Positions 47,362 to 57,994 are shown, counted from the first letter of the stretch. The stretch: 64,000 nt of DNA from Qipengyuania marisflavi (GCF_005884405.1 NZ_VCAO01000006.1:22325-86324); one strand, 5' to 3'. Made by a program: numbers and translations. Notes: generated by a model not told the origin, from the letters alone.

Positions 47362-50013
47362 ATGGCGAAGTCTGCCGAGCCCCGATTTTCAGCGCCGTTA
47401 CGCCAAATCGATGCCCGCGGTCCGTCCCTCCCGCTGTTGATTATGTTTTTCATCGCTCTGTTGGTGGGCGGTGGCGGTACGCCGTCACCTTTCCCGGAGA
47501 TGATTGTCGAACTGGCGGGCCTCGCGCTGCTGGCTTGGGCTGCTTTCGAACCAACAGCCCGCCATTCTTTGCTGGCAGCCGTGCGTCGTGAACCAGTTCT
47601 TACAGGGCTGGGCATAGCGCTCGCGCTGCTAATGGTCGCGCAGATCATTCCGCTCCCTGCCGGGGTTTGGCAAGCCCTGCCTGGACGCGCAATTATTGCC
47701 GAGAACACCAAGTCGCTGGACCCCGCGATGTGGCACAGTTTCTCGGTCGCGCCATCATTGACATTCTCGTCGCTCTTGTCGCTGATCCCGCCGTTTGCAG
47801 CCTATCTGGTCGCCAGTGGTACCAAACCTGCTCAGCGCGACTGGTTGTTCCCCGCGCTGGCGCTTTTCGCCTTGGCAACCATTGCGCTGCAAATGCTGCA
47901 GGCGGGCGGGCCCTTTTCGCTATATTCGGCTGGCGCTGAGAATTTTTCCGGAGGATTTCAGGCAAACCGCAACGCGCAGGGAGACATTCTGGCCATCCTG
48001 CTGTCAGCGCTGGCGTGCCGACCGCGATTGAAAGGCCAGGAGCGCACGACATTCTGGGCGATACAGGGTGTACTGGCATCGGTACTGCTGATTGCGGTGG
48101 TCCTGACGGGGTCACGGTCGGGCTTGGCAATGTGCCTGATATGTGCGCTGATCCTGGCCTTGCGCGGCATGTGGGATATGCGGCGCAAGAGCGCCCGTGC
48201 AGTAGCGATCGTCGCAGCCGCAGGCGCGGTCATGCTTGCTGGCGCTGCGGCATATCTGGTGAATAACGTCACTGTCCTCAAGACTTTGGCGCGGTTTGGT
48301 GCCGGCGAAGAAGGGCGGACGGCCGTTATCTGGCCCGATGCCTGGTACGCTGTAGGACAAGTGTTTCCGTGGGGGACTGGCTTTGGAACGTTTGTCCCGG
48401 TGTTCAAGATTTACGAGAGCCAGGAACTCCTGGATTCTACGGTCGCCAATCGCGCGCATAACGAAATTCTGGAATTGCTGATTGAAGGCGGCTGGCCCGC
48501 ATTGGCGATCGCCGGACTCGCGCTGTTTATGGTCCTGTGGCGCGGGTGGACTGTCATGCGGCAGGGAGCCTCCAGTTCGGCACGCTATCGCGGCGCATTG
48601 TTAATGCTGGTCTCAGTCTTGCTGAGCGCACATTCTCTGGTCGACTATCCGATCCGCACGATGTCCGTGGCTGTGGTATGGGCGATGCTGCTTGGCCTTG
48701 TGATCGCTGACCGGGCCGATGGTGCCAACGATGGCAACGAGCAGGTCACAGCGGAAGTGTCACGCGGGAAACGGAGTAAACGGAGAGCCGAACGTCGGCG
48801 TCGAAGCCCTTCAGAACGCACCAGACTCGCCTTGTCCCTCGCCGTTGTCGCAGGTTTGGTGCCGTTGGTGGTGCTCGCAACACTGGAACGGGCACGCCGT
48901 CCGCTGCCGTTCAATCTGTCATGCATACTTCCCACGCCCAATGCCTGCCTGAACACCATTGCCACCCTCAGCGCGAACGCCCCTGACGCCGATCTGTCAC
49001 CGCTGACCGCGATGATGGCAGCGCGCTATCCGGCGAACGATAAGATGCAATCGCTGCACGGCGCGCAACTGCTGCGCAAAGGCGATCCGCGCGCGACGCT
49101 GTTCCTGCACAATGCTGCACGGCTGGGCTGGCGCGAGCCGCTGGGCCAGATCAATGCGTTTGAGACAGCCTTGTCCCAAGGGGAAATTCCCAAGGCGGTG
49201 CTTCACCTCGATGCGCTGTTCCGTACGCATCCCGAATTCATGCAGCAGCCCGGGCTGCTCGACGGCGTGTTGGCCGATGAAAGGGTGCGGCAAGAATGGG
49301 CCGCACGGCTGGCCGAGGGGCCCGATTATTTCAATCTGCTGATGCAATTCATTGCCCGCTCTGCTGGTGAGGCGGTGCCCGAAGGTCAGGCCGATGGCTG
49401 GGCGAAACGGGTTGAGATCCTGGCACTGGCACGCGCCAACGGTCTGGCGATCCCGCGCGACATGGCAGCGCGTGAAGCTTCGATTGTTTTTCGCAGCGAC
49501 CGAGCACGCGCAGCGGATTTCTGGACCGCTCTGGCCGGTCCCGGCGGCTGGGCCGAGGGCAAGCCTGCATGGTCCACCAGCCCGCCTGCCGGGCCGCTTG
49601 ATCCCGGCGGGACCCGTTTTGCGTGGTTTGCACCGCAAGGCGACCGCAGCCCGGTTGAGATCGTGCGCGCATCAGGACAACCCGCCGCCATCGCCACGCA
49701 AAGCAGTCTGAACGGGCCCGCGCGCCAATTGGCGTCGCTGGCTCTGTTCATGGGCCCGGGCGGTCACGAATTGCGCTGGACCACAAATGGTGCCGAAACC
49801 GGTGATCTTTTTCCCTCACTCACTTGCGAAAATGGCCGTCCGCCCGAATTGCAATTGCTCGATCCGCCGGGCCCGGGAATGGGCGCAGCAGTGGTAATCG
49901 TGGCCGAAGATTGCGGCGGCGTGCTGGTCACAATCAACAAGGGGCGCGGCCAACTTGCCAAGGGTGCGAGCATTTCTGACATCATGTTGGACAGGAAGCG
50001 GTTGCTAGAATGA
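47362..50013 (+). CDS. O-antigen ligase/polymerase-like (Wzy_C) protein with large C-terminal extension
   Basis: 883 residues. The first about 480 residues are membrane helices with the Wzy_C pattern WGTGFGTFVPVF...ANRAHNEILELLIEGGWPAL. The C-terminal about 400 residues are soluble, with tandem helical segments and a final beta-rich part. It may ligate or polymerise the polysaccharide. The ATG at 47362 is used; an ATG 123 bp upstream would extend the protein with a Cys-rich stretch and is unlikely. First large gene of the EPS locus. Confidence 0.72.
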   Translation: MAKSAEPRFSAPLRQIDARGPSLPLLIMFFIALLVGGGGTPSPFPEMIVELAGLALLAWAAFEPTARHSLLAAVRREPVLTGLGIALALLMVAQIIPLPAGVWQALPGRAIIAENTKSLDPAMWHSFSVAPSLTFSSLLSLIPPFAAYLVASGTKPAQRDWLFPALALFALATIALQMLQAGGPFSLYSAGAENFSGGFQANRNAQGDILAILLSALACRPRLKGQERTTFWAIQGVLASVLLIAVVLTGSRSGLAMCLICALILALRGMWDMRRKSARAVAIVAAAGAVMLAGAAAYLVNNVTVLKTLARFGAGEEGRTAVIWPDAWYAVGQVFPWGTGFGTFVPVFKIYESQELLDSTVANRAHNEILELLIEGGWPALAIAGLALFMVLWRGWTVMRQGASSSARYRGALLMLVSVLLSAHSLVDYPIRTMSVAVVWAMLLGLVIADRADGANDGNEQVTAEVSRGKRSKRRAERRRRSPSERTRLALSLAVVAGLVPLVVLATLERARRPLPFNLSCILPTPNACLNTIATLSANAPDADLSPLTAMMAARYPANDKMQSLHGAQLLRKGDPRATLFLHNAARLGWREPLGQINAFETALSQGEIPKAVLHLDALFRTHPEFMQQPGLLDGVLADERVRQEWAARLAEGPDYFNLLMQFIARSAGEAVPEGQADGWAKRVEILALARANGLAIPRDMAAREASIVFRSDRARAADFWTALAGPGGWAEGKPAWSTSPPAGPLDPGGTRFAWFAPQGDRSPVEIVRASGQPAAIATQSSLNGPARQLASLALFMGPGGHELRWTTNGAETGDLFPSLTCENGRPPELQLLDPPGPGMGAAVVIVAEDCGGVLVTINKGRGQLAKGASISDIMLDRKRLLE

Positions 50014-50112
50014 CCGTGAACCCATAAACCACACTCTTCTGGTGGGGGCCGAAACCGGTGATCGTTGATCGCTACAAATAATAAACGACAATCCTAGATG
50101 GGGTCGAGACGG

Positions 50113-50829
50113 ATGAATGCTGTAATCGAGTGGGCGGGAACGCACAGGCGGGCCCTCCAGGCAGCGGCGCTGGCGCTTGCTGTTGCGGGCTGTACCAACA
50201 CTTCGGTGTCTGAAGATCTGCCGCGCGGCGCGGCCGCCTATGCGGCGATTCAGCCCCCTGGGGCTGAGGCTGTGACCGAGTACCGGATCAAGCCCTTCGA
50301 TATTCTGACGATCAGCACCTTTAACGAACCCGGCCTGACCTTTGCCAAGATCCCGATCGACGCGGTGGGCCAGTTCTCGTTCCCCTTTATCGGGCGGGTG
50401 GATGCTGCAGGGCTTTCGCCGCACCAGATCGAAATGGAAATCAAGCAGCGGCTGGACGCGCGCTATACGCAAAACGCGCAGGTTACAGTGTTCGTCGCCT
50501 CGGCGTCAGGGCTCCTGTTCACCGTCGAAGGCGATGTGAAGAAGCCCGGCGCGTTCGAATATACCGGCGAGACCACTCTGCTGCAGACGCTGGCCCGCGC
50601 GGGCAGCCCCACCGAAACCGCCAAGCTGAGCGAAGTCGTGGTCTTCCGCGTCATCGACGGCCAGCGGTATGGCGGGGTATTCAACGCGCAGGATATTCGT
50701 GAAGGCCGGGTCGATGATCCGATAATCTTCCCGGGCGACACGGTCGTTGTCGGCTATTCCGCAATCAAGTCAGGCTGGCGCGAATTCCTGTCCATTGGCC
50801 CGATCGTCAACGCATTTACCCGGTTCTGA
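50113..50829 (+). CDS. Polysaccharide export outer-membrane protein, Wza-like
   Basis: 238 residues, lipoprotein with lipobox VAGC (Cys27). A Poly_export domain (YRIKPFDILTISTFNEPGL...FPFIGRVDAAGLSP) then a SLBB domain (FTVEGDVKKPGAFEYTGETTLLQTLARAGSP). Forms the outer-membrane channel for exopolysaccharide. Upstream of the Wzc-like gene, as usual. ATG at 50113 chosen so the lipobox is in place. Confidence 0.88.
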   Translation: MNAVIEWAGTHRRALQAAALALAVAGCTNTSVSEDLPRGAAAYAAIQPPGAEAVTEYRIKPFDILTISTFNEPGLTFAKIPIDAVGQFSFPFIGRVDAAGLSPHQIEMEIKQRLDARYTQNAQVTVFVASASGLLFTVEGDVKKPGAFEYTGETTLLQTLARAGSPTETAKLSEVVVFRVIDGQRYGGVFNAQDIREGRVDDPIIFPGDTVVVGYSAIKSGWREFLSIGPIVNAFTRF

Positions 50830-50839
50830 AGGCTTAAGC

Positions 50840-53011
50840 ATGCTTAACACTCCGATTGCAGCCGTCGAATCCGGCGACCGTGTCCAACACAACAGCAGCG
50901 CACCCTCCGGCGGTTTAATCGCCCCGCCTGCGACCATCGATTTTGAAGCCATCAAGCGCAGCATCCGGCGTAACCGCTGGATCATCCTGGGCGCGATTGG
51001 CTTGGCGATGGCAGCAGGCATCATCATCACCATGTTGATGAGGCCCGAGTTTACCGCCAAATCTTCGGTTCAGATCGAGCAGCGGTCCGAGCGTATTCTT
51101 GACAGTGAAGAGCTGCAGCCAATGGTCGCGCCGCAGGAATCCGAACGCTTTCTGGCAACCCAGATCGATATTCTGTCCAGTCGTCGCCTCGCGCTGAAAC
51201 TGATCGAAGCCGAAGGTTTGCTGACCGATGCCGATTTTCTTGCCGTCGCAGGGGTTTCCGATCCGGGCGAAATGACTGAGGCACGCCTGCGCGAGACCTT
51301 GATCAATTACCTTAGCGACAGGTCGAATTTTGACCTGCCTTATGACACGCGGATCGTGAATATCAGTTTCACCGACCCATCCGCAACACGTGCGGCGAAG
51401 ATCGCCAACGCTTATGCCGAAGTGTTCATTCAGGACAATATCGACCGCAAAATCGAAAGCGGCGATTATGCGCGCACCTTCCTTAATTCACAGCTGGCCG
51501 ACGCCAAGCTGAAGCTTGAAGAATCGGAACGCGAACTCAACAGCTATGCCCGCGCCTCGGGCGTAATCCAGCTGCCCGAAAAAGAGGGCGTCCAAGGCAT
51601 CTCAGACACGATCACCACGCGCACGCTAGTTTCGCTCAATGATTCCGCCAGCGCCGCTGAGGCACGCCGCGTCGAAGCCGAGGCCAATTGGCGCCGCGCT
51701 TCGTCGACCCCTGCCAATCTGCTGCCCGAGGTGCTTACCAACAGCGCCTATCAGGCGTTGCAGGCCGAACGCACCCGCGCGGTTGCCGATCTCGACAAGG
51801 AACTGGCGGTCCACAAGCCCGACCACCCCAATGCGCAGGCCATTCAGGCCCGGCTTGATGCGATCAATGAACAGGGCAATCGCATTGCCGCGCAGATCAA
51901 GGGCAGCATTCGCGCCGGATATGATTCGGCGCGCGCGCAGGAAGCCACTTTAAAGGACCGCGTTGCAGCCTTGCAGGGAGAATTCCTTACCGAGCAGGAT
52001 CGCAGTGTTCAGCAGAACATCCTCAAGCGCGAGGTGGACACCACGCGCGTGCTCTATGACGACCTGCTCCAGCGGGTAAAGGAAGTCGGCGCGCAGACCA
52101 GTATCACCGCCAACAACATCACGCTGCTCGATCAGGCGACCCCGCCGCTGCGGCCCTCTTCGCCGCGCGTCGCGTTCAACATGATGCTGTCGCTGTTTAT
52201 CGGCATCGTATTGGCAGCGCTGGCAACCGCGATCCGGACCTTGGCCGATGACCGGCTGCGCTCCGCAGTCGATGTCCAGAACCGGCTGCACATTCCGGTG
52301 CTGGGCTCCATCCCCGCTTACACTGGCACCGATGAGGTCTCCGAAGTCTTCGAGGATCCGAAATCGGAGCAGTCGGAAGCAATCCACTCGCTGCGAACCA
52401 GCTTCCTGCTGCGGATGGGGACCATCGGCAAACGGTCTGTTGTCGTCACCAGTTCGGAACCCAGCGAAGGCAAGAGCACCACGCTGCTGGCGCTGGCTCG
52501 CGACCTTGCGCGGCTTGGCAAGCGAGTGTTGCTGGTCGATGCCGATCTCAGGCGCCCGCGTCTGCATCACCTGCTGAAAATCAGTGACCGGACCGGACTG
52601 TCCGACGTGCTGGCAGAAGCGGTGCCGGCCGCCCAGGCAATCCACCATATCGGCAGCGGCGTTGATGCCCTGCTCGCCGGTTCGACAATCGACGATTCGG
52701 CTTCAGTGCTTAATTCAGAACGCTTTGTCCTGTTCACCAAACAGCTTGAAGACGAGTATGACTTCGTCCTGTTTGATGGCCCGCCAGTGCTCGGCCTGGC
52801 GGATGCACCGACGCTTGCGATGCATGTGGGCGCGGTCATCTTTGTGCTCGAATCCGATCGTGCACGCGTGGGCAAGGCGCGGATCGCGCTTGGCCGCCTG
52901 ACTGCCACCGATGCGGTGTTGCTCGGCGCGCTGTTGACCAAGGTGGATCTCAACCAGGATGGTTACGGCTACGGCAGCAATTATTACGAATACGCATCGT
53001 CGGAAGCCTGA
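50840..53011 (+). CDS. Polysaccharide co-polymerase with BY-kinase domain, Wzc-like
   Basis: 723 residues. N-terminal Wzz-like domain with two membrane helices flanking a long periplasmic coiled-coil region, then a cytosolic tyrosine autokinase. Walker A TSSEPSEGKST near 536, Walker A' VLLVDADLRRP, and a C-terminal Tyr-rich tail (GYGYGSNYYEYASSEA) that is the phosphorylation site. Controls chain length and export with Wza. Confidence 0.9.
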   Translation: MLNTPIAAVESGDRVQHNSSAPSGGLIAPPATIDFEAIKRSIRRNRWIILGAIGLAMAAGIIITMLMRPEFTAKSSVQIEQRSERILDSEELQPMVAPQESERFLATQIDILSSRRLALKLIEAEGLLTDADFLAVAGVSDPGEMTEARLRETLINYLSDRSNFDLPYDTRIVNISFTDPSATRAAKIANAYAEVFIQDNIDRKIESGDYARTFLNSQLADAKLKLEESERELNSYARASGVIQLPEKEGVQGISDTITTRTLVSLNDSASAAEARRVEAEANWRRASSTPANLLPEVLTNSAYQALQAERTRAVADLDKELAVHKPDHPNAQAIQARLDAINEQGNRIAAQIKGSIRAGYDSARAQEATLKDRVAALQGEFLTEQDRSVQQNILKREVDTTRVLYDDLLQRVKEVGAQTSITANNITLLDQATPPLRPSSPRVAFNMMLSLFIGIVLAALATAIRTLADDRLRSAVDVQNRLHIPVLGSIPAYTGTDEVSEVFEDPKSEQSEAIHSLRTSFLLRMGTIGKRSVVVTSSEPSEGKSTTLLALARDLARLGKRVLLVDADLRRPRLHHLLKISDRTGLSDVLAEAVPAAQAIHHIGSGVDALLAGSTIDDSASVLNSERFVLFTKQLEDEYDFVLFDGPPVLGLADAPTLAMHVGAVIFVLESDRARVGKARIALGRLTATDAVLLGALLTKVDLNQDGYGYGSNYYEYASSEA

Positions 53012-53080
53012 TGCAATTTCACGCCACCATTCGGCGGCCTATGCGTCCGGCTGTCACGTTCGCATCTGGGTGACCGGGCG

Positions 53081-54286
53081 ATGAGCGTGAAGAACATTCT
53101 GTTCGCGAGCGATTTCGCGAACATTAATGGTGGCCAGGCTAAGGTCGCTATTGAAGGTGCGCGGCTGTTGGCGGATGTCGGGAAGAAAATCCTGTTCTTT
53201 GCCGCCTCTGGCGAACCGGACCCCTTGCTCGATCACCCCAATATCGACGTCGAAATTCTTGGCCATGCCGACATCCTTGCGGAACCAAGCCGCATCAAGG
53301 CAGTCACACGCGGTATCTGGAATGGCGCGGCACAGCGGCGGCTCGCCGAACTCGCGGCAAAATTCGATCCCGGCACCAGCCTGTTGCACTGTCATGGCTA
53401 CGCCAAGGCGCTGTCGCCCGCGATTGGTCCGGTGCTTACCGACGGACCGCTACGTGCAGTTTACACCATGCATGAATACTTTCTCGCCTGCCCGAACGGC
53501 GGGTTTTACGACTATCAGCGTAACGAGATCTGTCACCGCCGCGCGCTGGGGCCTGCATGCTTGACGACCAATTGCGACGTGCGCAAGCCGTCGCACAAGG
53601 CGTGGCGCGTGGCGCGGCAGGCGGCCACCTGGAGCGCGGGACGGATACCGCGCAAGCTTAGTGATGTAATCTATATCTCCGAGACTCAGCGCCGGGCGAT
53701 GGCACCCTATCTCTCGCCCGCCACGCGGCTTCACCACGTGCCCAATCCTGTCAACGTGGATGGTTTGTCGACAGTCGATGCTGCGAGCAACAGCGTGTTT
53801 CTGTTTGTCGGCCGCCTCAACCCGGAAAAGGGCGGCCTTGCCTTCGCACGCGCGGCCCGGGCAGCGGGTGCCGAGGCGGTGTTCGTTGGTGATGGGGCAG
53901 AGGCTGACGCGATCCGCGTGGCCAATCCCGAGGCCACGATCACCGGTTGGCAGACCCCGCAGCAAGTCAACTCCTGGCTGGACAAGGCCCGTGCGCTGGT
54001 CTTTCCGAGCCTGTGGTACGAAGGCCAGCCTTTGGTGCCGATGGAGGCGATCTGCCGCGGCGTGCCGGTCGTCACCAACAGCTGGAACGCGGGTGCCGAA
54101 TTCGTTGAGGATGGGGTGTCGGGGACAATATATCACGATCAGGCACCGGCAGCTCTCGAAGCGGCATTGGCAAAAGTGCGGCAACTCGACAATTTCGACC
54201 CTCAGCCGTATCGCGAACTGGTCAGCCCTGAGAAACATCGTGATCGCTTGATCGCGCTTTATGCCAATTTGCTGGGTGATAAATAG
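53081..54286 (+). CDS. Glycosyltransferase family 4 protein
   Basis: 401 residues, GT-B fold. N-terminal NILFASDFANINGGQAK, a GT4 signature VGRLNPEKGGLAFARAA and C-terminal VFPSLWYEGQPLVPMEAICRGVPVV with the catalytic Glu pattern (EGQPLVPMEA). Cys residues near residues 150-170 (LACPNGG, CHRR, CLTTNC) are unusual. Builds the EPS repeat unit on the cytosolic side. Confidence 0.85.
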   Translation: MSVKNILFASDFANINGGQAKVAIEGARLLADVGKKILFFAASGEPDPLLDHPNIDVEILGHADILAEPSRIKAVTRGIWNGAAQRRLAELAAKFDPGTSLLHCHGYAKALSPAIGPVLTDGPLRAVYTMHEYFLACPNGGFYDYQRNEICHRRALGPACLTTNCDVRKPSHKAWRVARQAATWSAGRIPRKLSDVIYISETQRRAMAPYLSPATRLHHVPNPVNVDGLSTVDAASNSVFLFVGRLNPEKGGLAFARAARAAGAEAVFVGDGAEADAIRVANPEATITGWQTPQQVNSWLDKARALVFPSLWYEGQPLVPMEAICRGVPVVTNSWNAGAEFVEDGVSGTIYHDQAPAALEAALAKVRQLDNFDPQPYRELVSPEKHRDRLIALYANLLGDK

Positions 54287-54322
54287 CGTGCAACAACGAC
54301 CACCAAGACAGAGGAGCGGCGC

Positions 54323-55684
54323 GTGATACTGGCATTGATGACGTATTGCATGAGCCTTACCGTTCTGGTGTTCTGCGCCTACAATTTTTATCGGAACAGC
54401 CGCATGGCGGGCCTGGCTGTGTGTATTGTTATCGGGATTCAGGCGTTTGTTCGGCCGCTGCTGTTTTTTCTCGGCCTTGATGTCCCATCGCCGCCGCAAT
54501 TCTTCAACCCGGATTCGTGGACGCTGGTAGCCTATGCCAGCGCGGTGGCTGCAATCTGGGTCGCTCTGCTGACGCTGAGCTATTGGGCCTTTTCCAGCAA
54601 TTTGCCTTCGCGCGGAATTTTTCCCGCAGAGCCGCACGCCGCAACGATCGGGCAGATCCTGGCAGTCGGTATTGCAATCACCATTATCAACGCCTTCGCC
54701 ACCCTATATCTGGTTTACGAATGGGGCGGGATCGGCCGGTTTATCTATGCCGTAAAAACCGGCAAGGAACTGAAGGGCGCCTATGTCATCCGCGAAATCG
54801 GGACCACAGCAGTAGGGACGCTCGCGGTGGCGCTGATCGCGATGGGGAAGGTGCAAAAAACTGCGCTGGAGTACCGGCGCGGATTGGTGATCATAAGCCT
54901 GATTATATTTCTGATCCTGCTCAACTTCGCGGTCAATTTCATGTGGGGCAATCGGCACAATATCGCCGTTCTGACATTGGCGGTGCTGATGGGCTGGCAC
55001 TTCTGCATATCGGGCAGCAAGCTGTCTCGCATGGCCTGGCTCAGTGTCGGGGCGCTTGCAGCGCTGATCGGCCTGCGGTGGGTACGCTCGGATCTGACCA
55101 CCGAAGCCGCTGGTATCACTCTCAAAAACACCATGCCTTTCTGGCGCGAGACATCTTACAGCCTTCACTTCGCCCAGTTCGACGGCCTTATGCTGGCACT
55201 TCGCGATGCGGGTGAGAGATTCGAGCTGCGCTATGGTCAGGATTTCGTCAGCGGTCTGCTCGCGTGGGTTCCGCGGCAGATTTACGCGGGCCGCGAAACA
55301 TACATGGTAGGCGGATGGTTTAGGCGGAATTACGAGCCCGACAAGGTCAATGGCTGGACACTGACCCAGATCGGGGATTGGTACGTAAATTTCTCCTGGC
55401 CAGGCATTTTTCTCGGCGGGCTGCTATCGGGCTTGCTGGCTGCGGCCATTGACGCCGCTTATCGAGACCGCAGGATTTCGCCCTGGGCCGCCGGTATCGG
55501 TGCCGTCATTTCCTTCCGTATGCTCGATGGCGGCTTCGATTTCGGAACGCTCCAGAACTATGTCCTTTTCGTAGTACCCTTCTTTCTGGTGGCGATTACC
55601 CTGCGTTTGATGAGCGCTTTCGGTCTGGGCGGCGGGGCCCAAACGCCGTCATATCAGGGGCTGCCGCCACCTGTGCAAAGCTGA
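54323..55684 (+). CDS. Oligosaccharide polymerase, Wzy-like
   Basis: 453 residues, about 12 membrane segments, GTG start with GAGGAG 7 nt upstream. The long periplasmic loop carries RYGQDFVSGLLAWVPRQIYAGRE and NGWTLTQIGDWYVNFSW, the kind of conserved patch seen in Wzy polymerases. Probably joins EPS repeat units. The true ligase/polymerase division with the 883-residue protein is unclear. Confidence 0.7.
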   Translation: MILALMTYCMSLTVLVFCAYNFYRNSRMAGLAVCIVIGIQAFVRPLLFFLGLDVPSPPQFFNPDSWTLVAYASAVAAIWVALLTLSYWAFSSNLPSRGIFPAEPHAATIGQILAVGIAITIINAFATLYLVYEWGGIGRFIYAVKTGKELKGAYVIREIGTTAVGTLAVALIAMGKVQKTALEYRRGLVIISLIIFLILLNFAVNFMWGNRHNIAVLTLAVLMGWHFCISGSKLSRMAWLSVGALAALIGLRWVRSDLTTEAAGITLKNTMPFWRETSYSLHFAQFDGLMLALRDAGERFELRYGQDFVSGLLAWVPRQIYAGRETYMVGGWFRRNYEPDKVNGWTLTQIGDWYVNFSWPGIFLGGLLSGLLAAAIDAAYRDRRISPWAAGIGAVISFRMLDGGFDFGTLQNYVLFVVPFFLVAITLRLMSAFGLGGGAQTPSYQGLPPPVQS

Positions 55685-55829
55685 CACCTGACACGCCCCG
55701 CGCACTCTACAATTGCTGGGCCAGGTCAGTTTTCAGGCTCCCGATCGGGTTGCGCCGCCCCACTGCCAGCCCGAGACAACCGATATTCGCCAAACCCCAA
55801 GCTATCGCAAGAGACAGAAATATCCGTCG

Positions 55830-56744
55830 ATGAATAACCGCAATCTCATCCTGGTAACCGGCGCGCCGCGCACGGCCACTACCCCCGTCGGCAATATGCT
55901 CGCCACCGCACGGCGGGCTGTCACGCTGTACGAGCCGCTGGGTCCAACTGGTGTGCAGGGCGTGGATGCATGGATGCCAATGGTGGGCGATGGACTTGGG
56001 CTCTCCGCCTCCGCGGTCGACCAGCTGATTTCCGATCTGTCCGGACTGCGCCCTGGCCCACTCAAGACGCAGCAGCGACCGCGCCAGGACTTTAGCCTGA
56101 AGCGCGCTCTGTTCGGCAGCCGTACGTTGCATTCATTTCGCCTTGCGAGTCTGCAACCGTGGTCTCAGGCAGTCATCTGGAAGGACCCGCACGCCAATAT
56201 GTTGGCCACAGATGTAGCGCTGCGCGGCGTTCCGGTGGTGGTCACCGCACGCCGCGCCAAGGCGCATGCCTCCAGCTATCGCCGATTGGGATGGGTCAGC
56301 CGCGCGGCGGAAATCTACCCGCGCTGGGCACAGCGTTTCGGTGCCTGCCCGGTCGTCGAGGGCGCGCTTGGCAAGGCGCAGGATTCGATCATCTCCTCAG
56401 CCCTGATCTGGCGGATGAGCTATCTTCCCCTGATCCGCGAGAACTGCCTCGACCGGGTTCACCTGGTCACTTCCGATGCCTTGGTGGCCGATGAACGCGC
56501 CACATATACGCGCCTGTTTGATCGGCTCGGCCTCGTCCAGACTGCGGCGACGGAAAAACTGCTGACTGCGGAAAAATCAGCGACGCGTAGCCGGCCAGAC
56601 AGCAAGACATCGCATGACTGGACCCGTTCGGTCGCGGCGGTAAATTCCTACTGGAAAGAGCTGCTGACAGATGACGACGCGGCGCAGGTTGATCGGCTCA
56701 CCGGCGATGTCGAGGAAGCGTTGTTCGGCTCAGTCCAGAGCTGA
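55830..56744 (+). CDS. Sulfotransferase-family protein (1)
   Basis: 304 residues. VTGAPRTATTPVGNML near 12 is a P-loop-like PAPS 5'-phosphosulfate loop, and the 3'-phosphate site region PVVVTARRAKAHASSYRRLGW follows. Less canonical than its cluster neighbours, so the acceptor is uncertain. It ends convergent with the flippase gene, overlapping by 15 bp. Start at ATG 55830. Confidence 0.65.
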   Translation: MNNRNLILVTGAPRTATTPVGNMLATARRAVTLYEPLGPTGVQGVDAWMPMVGDGLGLSASAVDQLISDLSGLRPGPLKTQQRPRQDFSLKRALFGSRTLHSFRLASLQPWSQAVIWKDPHANMLATDVALRGVPVVVTARRAKAHASSYRRLGWVSRAAEIYPRWAQRFGACPVVEGALGKAQDSIISSALIWRMSYLPLIRENCLDRVHLVTSDALVADERATYTRLFDRLGLVQTAATEKLLTAEKSATRSRPDSKTSHDWTRSVAAVNSYWKELLTDDDAAQVDRLTGDVEEALFGSVQS

Positions 56745-57980
56745 GGGGATTTTCTCATCATCTTTGAGGACCGGCGGCGTGGATGACTTGGCCCGCAGGT
56801 ACCAGTACTGTATCAGAACCCGCACCGCCGTCAGCGCGGCAAGCGCCATGCCGATCCCGACCACGCCGCCAAATTTTGCGCCAATCAGCGTTGCCGGAAC
56901 GGTCAGGATCACCATCACCAGCTGAATTTTGCTGAAATCCATAAACCGGCGCTGGGATGCCAGCGCCGTCTGTAGCACGCTGGCGACCAACCGCAGGCCG
57001 ATGGCAAGCGCGATCCAATTGAACAGCGTACCGGCAGCGGCATATTCCGGACCGAAGGCCAGCCCCAGCAGCTGGCGTCCAAGCAGCAATGCTACGGCGC
57101 AGCCCACAATCCCAAGCCCCAATGCAACGATGACCATGCGCCCCAGAATGCGGCGATATTGCGCAATTTGCCCGCTGGCCCACAAGCGGCTTAATCGCCA
57201 GCTGATTGCCTGATCGACGCTGTGGAACAGGGTGATGGCAGCACGCTGGATGTATCCCACAACGGTCAGCAGAGCGAGCGCGCGGACGTCCATGGTGGCT
57301 TCGACCACCAGCCGGGGGATACTGACCTGCGCTACTGAAAAGAACTGTCCGATGCCCAACGGTGCGCTGCCCAACCCCAGTTTCCAGACCCGCCGCCAGT
57401 CGAGATCGAACGTCAGCTTCTCGCCGATCGAACGGACTTTGGGCAAATCGTAGAAAAACAGGATCAGCGACCATACCAGCGTCTGCGTCCAGAGCGCGAT
57501 TTCCGCCGATCGCGTATACCACAGCACGGCGGCGAACACGATCAGGGTAGCGGGTCCGCGGGTCAGTAACGAGCGGGCGATATAAGCGATTTTGCCCGCA
57601 CGCTGCATCGCTCCGTAACAGAGGTTAGCCTGCATTTCGGTGATTTTCTGGAACACCAGTGGCAAGGCAATCAATAGATATTCCGGCTTGAATGTAGCGA
57701 AGAAGCCGACCAGACCGATCACCAGAATAACCGACATAACCAGGCGGACACTCATGAAAGTGCCAAAGCCATGCTCGCCGCGTGCATCGGTGGCGAGGTT
57801 GCCGCGCAGACCCAACAGGCCAAGCTGGTAAAGCGGCTGGATAATCGCGTTGGCATAACCGAATGCCGCAACGGTCGCGATATCCGTCAGATAAGTCAGC
57901 AGCGAAAGAATCACCAGCTGGCTGAGCAGATAAACCGTATTGGCGCTCGCCAGCGTGCCGACCTGTTTGACGAGCTTCAT
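56730..57980 (-). CDS. Polysaccharide flippase, Wzx-like
   Basis: 416 residues, about 12 membrane helices of the MATE/MOP flippase type (MKLVKQVGTLASANTVYLLSQL start, QPLYQLGLLGLRGNLATDA). Flips lipid-linked repeat units to the periplasm for the polymerase. End of the minus-strand arm. Confidence 0.8.
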   Translation of the reverse strand: MKLVKQVGTLASANTVYLLSQLVILSLLTYLTDIATVAAFGYANAIIQPLYQLGLLGLRGNLATDARGEHGFGTFMSVRLVMSVILVIGLVGFFATFKPEYLLIALPLVFQKITEMQANLCYGAMQRAGKIAYIARSLLTRGPATLIVFAAVLWYTRSAEIALWTQTLVWSLILFFYDLPKVRSIGEKLTFDLDWRRVWKLGLGSAPLGIGQFFSVAQVSIPRLVVEATMDVRALALLTVVGYIQRAAITLFHSVDQAISWRLSRLWASGQIAQYRRILGRMVIVALGLGIVGCAVALLLGRQLLGLAFGPEYAAAGTLFNWIALAIGLRLVASVLQTALASQRRFMDFSKIQLVMVILTVPATLIGAKFGGVVGIGMALAALTAVRVLIQYWYLRAKSSTPPVLKDDEKIPSALD

Positions 57981-57994
57981 CTGTTCAGCAACCT

